Shown piece by piece: positions 38,508 through 49,300 of a stretch of 64,000 nucleotides of DNA. Source of the DNA: Trissonchulus latispiculum (Eukaryota > Nematoda > Enoplea > Enoplida > Ironidae); contig JASAND010004299.1 in the NCBI GenBank assembly GCA_030248195.1, positions 1 to 64,000 on the forward strand, given 5' to 3'. The position numbers and the translations under genes are program-made. Numbering within the stretch: the first letter of the stretch is position 1; every line of letters begins with the position of its first letter. Under the pieces are notes generated by a model. That model had not been told where the DNA came from. It worked only from the letters and a program-made list of their open reading frames with translations, and did no database searches.

Positions 38508-39127
38508 GTAGTTGCTACTCAGCTGTAAAAATAAATAACAATGAATGAACTGAACTTTTACGAAATTAGGTACTATAAGAAAATAGACTTTAAAATAAAG
38601 ATCTTCAAAACTTTGCCTAAACACTGATTCTACTGACCGATCTTGGTCCCAACACTTTCGCGATAGCATAGCATCCTCAGAACTAACGAAAACGAAGATG
38701 AAACATGCTGTAGTTAGCTGTAAACGCCAAATTTTTGTTTGAAAGTTTTACTACTTCACTACGTACATTTTTAAAGGGCTAATTGTGCTCGATGTACTAT
38801 AGACTTGTAGAGTACTTATATATGCAAAAATGTCCAAATTTAAGAAGTGGGTCAAGTGGGTCGATGAAATTTCAGTGGGTCACGGGTCGTGACTCGCGGG
38901 TCAGGGGTCCGCGGGTCGCGGGTACCCGCGGGTCACGAAATTGCGACCCACTTCCAACTCTGCAAGGAAGTGCTAGCATTGCTACGCAGCCGCGTGACCT
39001 CCTCCTAATCTTGGACTATCTCGGAGGCTCACATCACAAATAGCGTTGCCCCTTTTTTCTTAGTTGGTTCAATATAATTTCCAGCTGACGTGCTATTATT
39101 CATAATTCACTAATCTAGCTTGGAGAA

Positions 39128-39134
39128 TATATAG
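39128..39134 (+). promoter_or_regulatory. Possible TATA box for the Ly6-like gene
   Basis: TATATAG lies 279 bases upstream of the ATG at 39413, in otherwise mixed sequence. It is suggestive only. Confidence 0.25.
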
Positions 39135-39412
39135 AAGGTCAGTCAACAGTCAGCAGTCACCCACCTATTCTTCGATTTTCCAGCTAATCATAGCTGAACA
39201 CAGAAACTGCTGCTGCTCTGTTCAGGCCATCCGGTCTTAAAATTTTTCGTCTTCATAAAACAGATAATTGCTAATTTTTTCCCATATATATTTTCAGATT
39301 TTATACGTTTCATGAACATTATGCTTACAATAAATACTAGAGCTATGCAAACTTCTGGTGCATTCATTGATCGATTTAGAACATGACATGAAGCCTTAGG
39401 ATTCCAAAGAAA

Positions 39413-39889
39413 ATGCAACTAATCCGATTGTTGGAGACAGCAGTGACTTTATTCTGGACTCTTCCCTCTACTTTAAGTCTACGCTGTCGCCAATGCCACC
39501 CCGCAGATTCATTCTCAGTTCAACTGAACAAACTTCGCATCACCTTCTCCCTGCCTCATCCCTATTGCTTTCGCGAGATCGAAGTGGAATGTGAGCCACA
39601 TCAGGACGTCTGTGTTACCAAACTGACCCAGAGCGAGGACCACGGCTGGTGGTTGGCCAAAGGTTGTGACAATAGATCTCGCTATGCCCGACTAGGGTGT
39701 CAGGAAGGCGAATCCCTTCATTCCCAGACTCGAATCAAAAATCAGCGAACAATCAAGCAAGAAGAGAAACGTCTGACAATGTGCGTCTGTGACTATAACA
39801 GCTGTAACCACTCATCTGCTAGATTTCAACTGAGATACAGTTTAAAAATTTTATCACTTTTCACAATACTGGCTGTATTTCTGATCTAA
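39413..39889 (+). CDS. Ly6/uPAR-family three-finger protein, probably GPI-anchored
   Basis: A single 158-codon frame starts at ATG 39413. Residues 1-22 form a signal peptide (hydrophobic LLETAVTLFWTLP, then LS before the mature LRCRQC). The mature part has ten cysteines (25, 28, 52, 60, 67, 85, 96, 124, 126, 131) with the starting C-x2-C and the closing C-N pair (SCN at 130-132) that define the Ly6/uPAR (LU) three-finger fold. After NHSS comes a C-terminal hydrophobic tail (145-158, ILSLFTILAVFLI), as in GPI-anchored members, with Ser134/135 as possible attachment sites. The C-V-C spacing at 124-126 departs from the usual adjacent CC. LU proteins act at the cell surface as ligands, receptor modulators or junction proteins; the role of this one is unknown. 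It is intronless as read, although many LU genes are spliced. It lies tail-to-tail with LRP5/6. Confidence 0.8.
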   Translation: MQLIRLLETAVTLFWTLPSTLSLRCRQCHPADSFSVQLNKLRITFSLPHPYCFREIEVECEPHQDVCVTKLTQSEDHGWWLAKGCDNRSRYARLGCQEGESLHSQTRIKNQRTIKQEEKRLTMCVCDYNSCNHSSARFQLRYSLKILSLFTILAVFLI

Positions 39890-40149
39890 AAATTGATCCT
39901 GGTATTGTGTAACTTTAGCACGTTGTTGTTATTGTTGTTGTAATTTGTAAACCCGGTTTGTGTCCATCCAGTTTGTACACTGTTTTATATTACACCTAAA
40001 CATAAGCAACAACAACGTGTTTTATTCGCCACCAATTTTTTCAACGCATGGCACAAACACAACATGGCAGTTAAAACATTCCAATAGAAAACAATTATCT
40101 AAAGCTTTTGTAAAAGCAAGCTGTCACTTACCAGCGCAAGCATAAATAC

Positions 40150-40155
40150 AATAAA
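40150..40155 (+). promoter_or_regulatory. Poly(A) signal downstream of the Ly6-like gene
   Basis: AATAAA lies 261 bases after the stop codon of the Ly6-like frame and is the first clear signal on that strand. Confidence 0.45.
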
Positions 40156-40341
40156 CAATAGAAATAAGGTTTTTCAAAGTATATATACAATACAAACCAA
40201 ACTTTAGCAAGCGTCCAAAGTTAAGTCTAGTAAATTAGCAATAACAGTGACGAGTTGTAAATACTAAGTAAAACTGGGCCTCACACAACAAGAATCTGAA
40301 ATCCGTTTTAAAGTTAAGCCTTTCAGCACAGTACATCTTAA

Positions 40342-41307
40342 GGTGGTAGTACCACTACTGGGGTGAACTTTGAACAAACACTGTCAGTCAACTAAATACT
40401 TAATGAATCTGCTTGAAATTTGGCACATTTGCTCTTTATCATGCTTTGCATCAGACGAGATGACCTACCACGCTGCGGGGACTGGCTTGCTGTCTACATA
40501 ATAGGAAATGTATTAAAAGATTTAAATCTAATATCTTCTTCAATCCTTCATGAAATCAGTTGAAATTTTGTGTATCTGGTTAGTTTACATATACGCTCGG
40601 GCCGTTTTTTAGTTTTTCGCAAAAGTGAGTTTTCCGTTTTTAGCGTAGTTCAGAGATTTGTAAATTTTATATCTTGCTTAATATTGAGTGTTTCCAAAAA
40701 CAAAGGGTTGAAGCAGTGACGAGAAAATAAAAAAAGATTCTGTAACTTTTCATTGGTTGCTTTGGTTTTGGGAATTTCTAATGCTTTGAAGCAGCTGAAA
40801 AGTATTTTCTGTTAAATAATGTAAAGTAACACAACGACAGCCGTTAAAATCCAATTGAAATAATTTTAGGATAAACTGTTCTTACTTTGCATTGTGTCTG
40901 CAAACGGTCAACGTAGTTCCGTCATATGTAAAAACATCTGTTTGTCAGAAACCACGCACAGAATTATTTTATTTTAAAGTTGTTTTCATCCTTTTAATTT
41001 TAAAGTTTTAAATTTTAATCAAAAATAAAAAAATCATTTTAAATTTTAATTTTAAACATAATTTTAAAGTTGTTTTCATGTTCTTTCGCGTGGTAGAGTC
41101 AAATATATCATATAAAGCTTGAATAAAATTTTGATTATTTGCGCATGCGCAAAGTCACCATGGTAGCCAGATAATTATGCGATCTTTGACATCAAAACTT
41201 TGTGCAAAGGTAGCCTGCCAATCAAACCAGCTTCTCCTAAAATTTTGCCAAAATTGGTTCATACATACCAAAATTACGTACGAAATCCCGCTAGTGGTAC
41301 TACCACC
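40342..41307. mobile_element. TTAA-flanked transposon with GGTGGTAGTACCAC ends
   Basis: The element is 966 bp between TTAA at 40338-40341 and 41308-41311. Ends ggtggtagtaccacta and its complement form a 16-bp inverted repeat that is itself palindromic (GGTGGTAGTACCAC). The interior is AT-rich, with TTTTAAA runs near 40,960-41,070 and no transposase. The ends resemble those of the element at 43,737. It lies between the Ly6-like gene and the LRP5/6 3' end. Confidence 0.75.
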
Positions 41308-41366
41308 TTAAGCTCACAAGTTTGGTTATGTTAACGAAATATGGAAGTTGAATCGAAAAACTGAGA

Positions 41367-41387
41367 TCAGATCAGATCAGATCAGAT
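41367..41387. repeat. (GATCA)n microsatellite
   Basis: Four tandem GATCA units follow actga, about 370 bases downstream of the LRP5/6 stop codon. Confidence 0.7.
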
Positions 41388-41753
41388 TCGTGTTCAGCGG
41401 CCCAGCAAACTCCTGATATTCAACTTTTCAGCAAAATCGACGACAAGTTTTTCGGTCTCACTTGGTGCACCCTTGCGAATGGGAAAAATCTAATTTTGCT
41501 ACGAATTTCGCTATTAATCCAAAAGTATTTCGATATTTGAACTCAGCTTCAGCATGGACGAAAACATACCCATACCAAAATTGAGCAAAATGGGTCAGGT
41601 TTTAAAAATTTTGAGAGGCAGGGGTGATCGAGACAAAGATCCATATAAACTACAAACTGACAGATAACAATGACAAAATATATTACAGGGGCATTGAATT
41701 ACACCTGATTCATTTGTTTATGCATTTTAAATGCTACAAATACAAACAAAGCC

Positions 41754-43316
41754 TTAAATCGGCTCGTCCGGAGAGTCGTCCTCTTCATATCCATCCTCCT
41801 CAGAAGCACTGGTTCGATCATAGGGAGTAGGCGGAGGGCCAAAGTAGTGGCGACTTCCAATCGGATGACGCCGCCTGGAAGCGCCAGTGGCAGTAGCTCC
41901 AACCGTACTCACCAGAGACTCCCTTTCAGAGCCAGTGCCTATCCCGGTTCTGGAGCCGGGCGGTCTGCCTGTCGTCGTCGTATTCTCATAGGAAGCACAG
42001 GGGGAGGGGGGTGGGGCCACGGCCACCAACGGAGCATAGACAGAGTCATTGGCCGTTCCCGTTTCAGTCGACTCTGCGACGTCAGTGCCCGACAGTTGTC
42101 GACCGACAGGCAAACCTGACACTCCAGGCAGATCCGCCGGAGGGTTCACCTTAGCAGCACCTTTAGAGGGAATGTTGGCAAGACTGGATACCTGAGATGT
42201 ACAGCTGGACGGATATGGCGGCGGAGGTGTGCCCAGATGATGATGATGATGATTCTGATGATGATGACGCCGAGAGCTGGAACGTCGATCTCCCCGACGT
42301 CGGCCGCTCTGCTGACGTCGACGATGACGCCCCGAGGAACGGCGCGTACGATCGCCTGACGCGTCACGTTGCGGCAGCGGTCGCTGGTAGCCGCCCCCGC
42401 TGAACTGAGACCTGTAGTCCAGGGTGATCGAACTGGCCAGGCTGGGGGGTGGATTGGGATAGGCGGGTCGTTTGGACAACAGCCCCCCACCGTCTCCTCC
42501 ACCCTCAGAATTTCCACTGACATAGAGACCACCGCAACCGCCCGGACCGTTGACATTGTTCTGGGATGAGCTGCTGGATTTCCCCGTCAGATCCAGCCGG
42601 CCACCGCAAAACGTGGACGACTCCGCCCCGCTGCTGGGCCGGTTATACTGGACAACCCCGTGCGGTCCGAACATAATCTCCTGCGTTGGTAGGGGAGGGC
42701 AGGTCGTAGAATAGTCTGAGCGAATGTGGCAAGACATGCCGCTGGAATGTGAGTTGAGCATCAGTTCAAACTGAGTCCCAGCCGAAGAACAGGGAGCCAC
42801 CTGAGCACCACCGTCTCGAGACAGAGAATACTGATGATGGTGTCCAGTGGCAGAGGAAGGACCACTGAAAGCAGGAGTGGCACAGAATTGACCGCAGCCA
42901 CCACTACCGGCTGGCACAGCGGCGTTAGCCTGGGCCGAGTTAGTCTGCTGCGGACCATGCTTAAACTTTCGCCAATAGACAACAATCACCACAAAAATCA
43001 CTAACAGAATTGCCGATATCACCGATAGGGCACCCCATAGCGGTCCGTTCCGAGTCGGAAGGGGACTGTTGTGACCGGTGCCAGACAGTCCGTTCCCTGT
43101 AACTCCCCTCCCATAGCAGGTCAGCTCATCCATTCCATCATCGCAGTTGGGATGGCCGTCACACTGCCAGTCTCGGGAGGCACAGAACTTAACGCCATCC
43201 CGTTTACACTGGAACTGTTCCGCCGGCTTAAAACAGGCACAGTAGCTTTCATCTGAACCATCGGAACAGTCCTGTCTCCCGTCACAATACAGATGATTGG
43301 CTATGCACTCGTCAGT
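41754..43316 (-). CDS. LRP5/6: LRP5/6 terminal exon: LDLA2-3, membrane helix, tail
   Basis: The exon starts [20 protein letters not shown], completing LDLA2, then LDLA3 ([10 protein letters not shown]...[10 protein letters not shown], without the usual SDE), a short stalk, the transmembrane segment (43,043-42,975) and the basic stop-transfer YWRKFKHG. The tail carries [18 protein letters not shown] (42,227), APPPSPCAS (42,014) and GPPPTPYDR (41,837), and ends with an acidic [18 protein letters not shown](S/T)P motifs are phosphorylated to recruit Axin in known LRP6. An Arg/His-rich block lies at 42,350-42,237. Stop TAA is at 41,754-41,756. Confidence 0.93.
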   Translation of the reverse strand, partial: TDECIANHLYCDGRQDCSDGSDESYCACFKPAEQFQCKRDGVKFCASRDWQCDGHPNCDDGMDELTCYGRGVTGNGLSGTGHNSPLPTRNGPLWGALSVISAILLVIFVVIVVYWRKFKHGPQQTNSAQANAAVPAGSGGCGQFCATPAFSGPSSATGHHHQYSLSRDGGAQVAPCSSAGTQFELMLNSHSSGMSCHIRSDYSTTCPPLPTQEIMFGPHGVVQYNRPSSGAESSTFCGGRLDLTGKSSSSSQNNVNGPGGCGGLYVSGNSEGGGDGGGLLSKRPAYPNPPPSLASSITLDYRSQFSGGGYQRPLPQRDASGDRTRRSSGRHRRRQQSGRRRGDRRSSSRRHHHQNHHHHHLGTPPPPYPSSCTSQVSSLANIPSKGAAKVNPPADLPGVSGLPVGRQLSGTDVAESTETGTANDSVYAPLVAVAPPPSPCASYENTTTTGRPPGSRTGIGTGSERESLVSTVGATATGASRRRHPIGSRHYFGPPPTPYDRTSASEEDGYEEDDSPDEPI

Positions 43317-46300
43317 CTAAAATACGTAGAGGAACACAATCAAAACAAAATCGCTTGGTGTTTTGTACTGGGGCGGGGCGGTAAGCCCTTTCCCTGTTTT
43401 TGGGTTCCCCCGACGTTTTTGGACTTCCCCATCATATTTAGATGCACAAAAACTGCCAAATTTTAAGAAGCTTTGGTCAAAAATGTCAGAATATTTCGTC
43501 TATCTTGGTACAAAAACTTAATGTTTGAGCACTTTTTAACTGAGTTAGATATGTAGAAAACGGGCTCATTTCACTGCATTCTTAGCCCATTTTATTCCCC
43601 CATTTCTGAACTCCCCCTACTGGTGGGAGGAAGTGGCATCCCACGTATTTATTGCCTAGAAAAACTCCAGAACTCTAATAATCAAGAATTAAAAAAGTAC
43701 AACTGTTAAAGCACAACTATTACAGTCGCGGTTTAAGGTGCTGGTTTCCTTTCGGGTATTTTTGACTCCTACGGCCTTAATCCCTTACGCAAAGGGCTAA
43801 AACTTACGAAATAACCTATTTCCGTGCTCTTTTAACATTTTAGGACCAGTCCCGTATTCTTAGGCCAAAAGATAAGAAAGTTTTGGTTTTTGGCCTTAAG
43901 CTCCCAGTAGGTAGACAAGACACGGAATTGGTTGGTATGGCTGGAAAGAGGACTCGAAAATTAACATTTTTGGTCTTACAACCTTTGAGCTATCTCCAAT
44001 GGTTAAGTCAGTATAAGCAAAAAACTGTTTTTAGGGTCAAAAAATGGCCATTTTCGAGGAAATCAAGTTTTTTCAAAATTACTGCCACATGTTAAGGACA
44101 AAATTGGCTTAGTTATACTCAATCGATACATCGTCCAAATGCACATTTTATGAATGCCTATTAGCCGGACTTTATTGCTTTCAGCTAGAGTTTTGGCCGA
44201 AAACCCATTTTGGCAAAACTGCGACTATTTTGTTTCGAACATCGATTTCTCAAAAACTACTCGACGGATTCCGGAGATTTTCGGCAGAATCGAAATTCGC
44301 ACTTCTGCGGAGGGACGTTTTTCTTGGTTTGGGCTAAAACATATTGAGTAGCAAAAAAACTCAATGCGAAGTTGCGAAATTTCGTGTTACTGTGCATTTG
44401 GCCGATTTTCTCGACCGTTAAGACCTGCTGAGCCAAATCCAAAAAAACGTCCCTCGGCCCATATGTCCTTCATATCGTGGCACAAAAAGAACTTTTGGCC
44501 GATTCTTCAGTTTTGAGAAATCGCTCTGCCACTGGACACCATCATCAGTATTCTCTGTCTCGCGACGGTGGTGCTCAGGTGGCTTGTCAGAAAATTTCTC
44601 CTATTTTTTGCTAATTTTGCCAGTTCTGTAAGCTCATGTGAATGTACAGATAATAAGCTTTAAAACGATGTATAAAGCTCTTTGCAACTCCCAAAATTGC
44701 GAAAGTTATAGCGTTTCAAAAAATCACCACAAAAGCACTGCACAAAAGGATACCACCACCTTAAGGGAAGGGGGGAGTCACTTTTTTGCCGATTTTTCGA
44801 CCATCTCCGATTTTGCTCATTTTCACATATTTTGTAGTCCCCATGGGTCCGCGAAACAAGACAAGAGCGTTTTGCGAAATATTGCTTCTATCGTTCTGTA
44901 CAGGCCCTCAAAGGTGACCTCGACATGTGTTAAACATAGGAAAATAAAAAGTTAGGGTAAAAAGTTTGTGGCAGAAAATTTTTTCGCTGTATAAGAGTCA
45001 GAACTCTGAAACCTTTTCAGAACCATTAAGGACATATTGTAGAGTGCAGCTATCTCCTCTGAAGCGATTCAGTTCAGTATTGGATTTTTGGCGAATTTTT
45101 AAAGTCAGAATTTTGGAAAATCGGTCATTTTTGGACCATGAAAAACAGGACCCACGGTACTCTTTAACTTTTGCTTGTCCTGAACGATTGGCAAAAGCTA
45201 CAGAAACGGCCAATAGATAGCTACACTCTAAAACGCATAAAACCACGTCTTATGAAAGTACTCGCATGTTTCTATCATCTACAGTAAGCTCAAAAAACTT
45301 GCCACAAAAACAGCAAATTTTGCTAAAAATGGCCATTTTTCATAATTTTCACATTCTTTTGATAATTTCTCACTCATTATGTGGTAAAAAATCACCAAAC
45401 TTGGCAGATTAATCTATGTCTGTCACTTAATGTGGCCAAAACAAATGCGTCAATATTGAACATGCTGCTGTGGCGGCACCTTTGATCTTTATAGGTGAGA
45501 AATGTCAATTTTAAAATTTTTCCAAATATAGACAAAATGGGTATCAATCGATAGCTAATGGAACGAGGAGCAACTTTTCGCATACAACCATGGGTTTAAA
45601 ATGTTGTCTGCGCAAGATAAAACGAGTTAAAGTTATACTGGGCAGTCCTGCAAGGTTAGGTCAGTGCAGCACTCAAGCATGCATTATGAACGCCTGGATA
45701 GCTGGCCTTGAGCCAGGTCTGCACTTAAATATTACCTTAGTAAAGGCTTTAATTTGGTGTATCGGTTAACCCTATTTTCGGTCGCGTTTGCTCTCCACCT
45801 GACCTTGCAGGGCTCATCACCGGACTTTTCAAGTTTTCCGGCTTTGAACCTGAATAACTCTGTCACAGTTTGAGTTCGAACGCTAATATTCTAAGTTATT
45901 TTTGAGAACATATGGGGGCATATTATGTGTGAAAATGAGCGAAATCCGTTACTATCGATTTTTGACCAAAGTGACCCCCCCCCCTAAGAATATGAATAAA
46001 TAACTTTCCAACATATCGAAGCAGACCTAATGTACTGCACCATTTTTATTTAATTTGGCTACAGTATACAACTTGTTACTAAGTTTGTATTAGTGTTTTA
46101 CTTATATACAACTGTGGCAAGAATACATCATGATTTTGATATTATTTGCTAGAAGAGTAAGCCGCTAGACTGCTTTCTTCAATATAAGCGCATAACGGTG
46201 CTCTGAATATTCCCGCGCTTTGGGGTAGGGAATGTTTCCATTTAGCGGCTTACTGCCACTCACAGTATTACAAATTAGTATTTAACAGACTTTTACTTGA

Positions 46301-49300
46301 GGTCTAGCATTCGTCAGCACTGCACATCAATTAATATAAAGTGTGGAATAAAAATTCAGAATTCCTCCCTTACCGTAATACATTTGAAAAATTCCGGCGT
46401 CATACAGCCGCTGCAGTTGTCCTCATCCGACTCGTCCTGACACTCAGTCCCTCCGTCACAGCGTCGGTCCATATCCACACAACTGACTCCATTCCGACAG
46501 GGAAACTGATCCTTCAGGCAGCTGACCCGGGCCGCACAGGTGTGTCCATCCCCAATGCGCGGAACCATGCCCTTAGGGCAGCCACAACGTACGTTACGAC
46601 TCCCTTCCAAGCCGAACATACAGATATACTCACAGCTATCTGCTGCCAAGCATTCCTCATTATCCAACAGTTCAGGCCTAACCTGAACTGCCAATAGGGC
46701 TAGTGCATCGCCGCTATTGAAGAAATAGTTTTCAACACTGTCCTGCTGACGTCGCCCGGACACTGGAACCGACCTGATTCGCGACTGACCCTTTTCTAGC
46801 CAGTACAGTCGGTCACCGCCAACTGTCAGGGCAAGAACGCGGTCGTCTGTCTCGGCCAGATCCAACTGTCGCGTGCCGCCATAGGTGGCAGCACGGATCA
46901 GGTAGGAAGTGGTGCTGCTTCCGTGCTCACTTCCATCCGCAGCACTGGTGCTGCTCCCATGGCGAATGTTGTGATGGTGCTGCTGGTGCGAAGAAGAGCT
47001 ACCGCTACGTTCAACCCAAACCATAAGCTTGGACACAGTGTCCAGGGTCAGAAGGTCAACAGTAACCTCAGGCCGGATCGCCACAACACTGCTGCAGTGC
47101 TCACCGGTGAGATAACATTTGTAGATTCCTTTTGCAGCAGGTGATGAATGACGGGTCGTTGTACTTGAGTCAGAACCAGCACCGCCCTGGGATAGACTGT
47201 TGCGCCCGTTGTTGACAAAAAATAGCTGCCTAAAACAGAAAATCATATACACATAACGAGATATAGAATAAGCAATTGGTTGATTGTGTAGACGAACAGA
47301 ACAGGCACACAAAGTATGCCAGAATAATATTATCTAACAGCCTATCAATATTTTACAAAGGATGCCGCCGAAATGCTTGCATAAAGCTAGAAAAAGTATA
47401 AAACAGAACAAAGAAACCCAACAGGAATAATTCAACCTACGAAGCCATAGAATCCAGCACAACTGAGGAAGGAATCAAGCCAGACTCCGGGTCCAATACC
47501 ACATGTCCAATGTGCGGGGATCCCTTGCGATTCTTTCGCTTGGCCACCAGAGTGATATTGATGGAATTGGTGACACTGTTGACCCAGTAGAGCATCCCAC
47601 CGAAGCCGTCCACAGCAAAAGACTCAATGTCAGTCTCACGAGCACTTCCCATCTTAATCGTCCCATTCTACAAAACATGGCAAAACAAACAAATACAGCA
47701 CATTTCACGCAAAAAAATACGACGTTTGGCGAATATTCCAAAATTGGCGAAATAACGCGATTTTGTCCAATGTTAACGAAAGGTCAATTAGATGCGGAAA
47801 AATTTCGAGACCGTCGGCAAGCATCGCCACCAGTTCGCCACAGTTTTTCTTTTTCGCCAATTTGCAATTTTTTTTAACAGGATGCGTTATCAGTCTACCT
47901 AACCTAAAATGCAAATAACCGACAACTACAGACTCGCATCGTGTTGGGTTTTTATAACCATTATAGGGAACAATTAAATTTACATGAAACCGTATCAAAG
48001 AACTGACCATATTGCCGTCACGTGACACCCAGTGAATTTCATTTGGCTGTACTCCCTGCCAATACATTACATCCGCAATAAAGTCGTAGTCTATCCTTCT
48101 GAGACCGCGAATGCCGCGATAAGGCAATAGAACTCTGGGCTCTTGCTGCGGTTCGTAATTATAATTGGAAAAGCTGTCTCCAAATTTGCCGAAAAAATGT
48201 TTCTGTGACGTTCGGAAAGTCTGAATTAGACCAATCCGACCAACCTGATCCTGTTGAGCCAGCAATATGTATGAACTGGGGGCTAAAATTACAAGAAAAA
48301 ACTGGAATTCACGGAAGAGAGAGAGAGACAAGATTTCAGGTAGGAAAAGCGTTAATAAAACCATGTATCCATTTTACCAAGAGTACATAACTAGACATTA
48401 ATTAATTACATACAAATTAATGTACACAGTAAACTAAAGCAGTTTGATTGAGCTATCTATTTTGAGAAAATAAAGTGTAGAACTGATAAAAACAATTGGT
48501 ATCCAATTTAATTGTAGCAAGGAAAACGAAATCGAGTTTTATCAAATATATAATTCCAAGTTTTTCTTGTGTTCAGTCATATTACATTTTTGTAGCAAAG
48601 TACGTACGACACCAGACATATGTACACATAACGTACGTTCACACGTATTTTGACTGGTAATAGTGTAGTGAGTCGGACACTGGCATTCCACTTCCAACAC
48701 ATGAGAACTGCGCTCAGAGCTCACAGTGGGTTTGGCAATACAGAAGGAGTCAGACGGACAGTCACCGTTGTTACGAGCGCATGGATTCCATCCTAAACAA
48801 AGCACGAATATTGCAAGAGTATAATAGTAATACAGGCCACGGTAGTCAGGCCCCAGGCCCCGGTTTTGAGTTAAATTGTTACATACAGCAACTTTACCCA
48901 GCCATATGAATGAAAGCAACTAGTTAGAAATTAGTTAGAAGATCTGTACTTTTAAGTTTATAAATGCTTGAATATTGTGAATTTGTACCTCCCAATTCTC
49001 TAGCACATGCCCGGTACTCCACTAATAATTTTAACCAAAGACAGAAACACATTTCAGAGCAAAATATGTTCAAAAAACGCTGCCAACTTCCATTGCAAAC
49101 AAAGAAATCTCTCTAGCTAGACACGAGCTGCACACCGTAAATGTCTACACAAAAATCATTTCCAAACTATGCAGCATGAATCAGGGTTCAGCTAAGAACA
49201 GACGGGCGGGGAAGGGGTGGTTCCAACTTACTGGGCTGTTTGAGGGAATAGACAGTCACCAGGCCAAGAATGGGAAGATGGTCCTCGTAGACTAGGACGG

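Larger units (their letters stand above)
27003..38962. mobile_element. hAT-type element split by an LTR retrotransposon
   Basis: The left end starts cagagttggaagtgggtcgc (27003) and the right end finishes with the matching complement (to 38962), interrupted after gcgaccc. The exact 8-bp target duplication caaggaag flanks it (26995-27002, 38963-38970). CG-rich palindromic cgggtacccgcgggtc motifs sit just inside both ends. Removing the nested LTR element and its duplicated bases leaves about 1,046 bp with no transposase, so the host element was a non-autonomous hAT. Confidence 0.85.
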
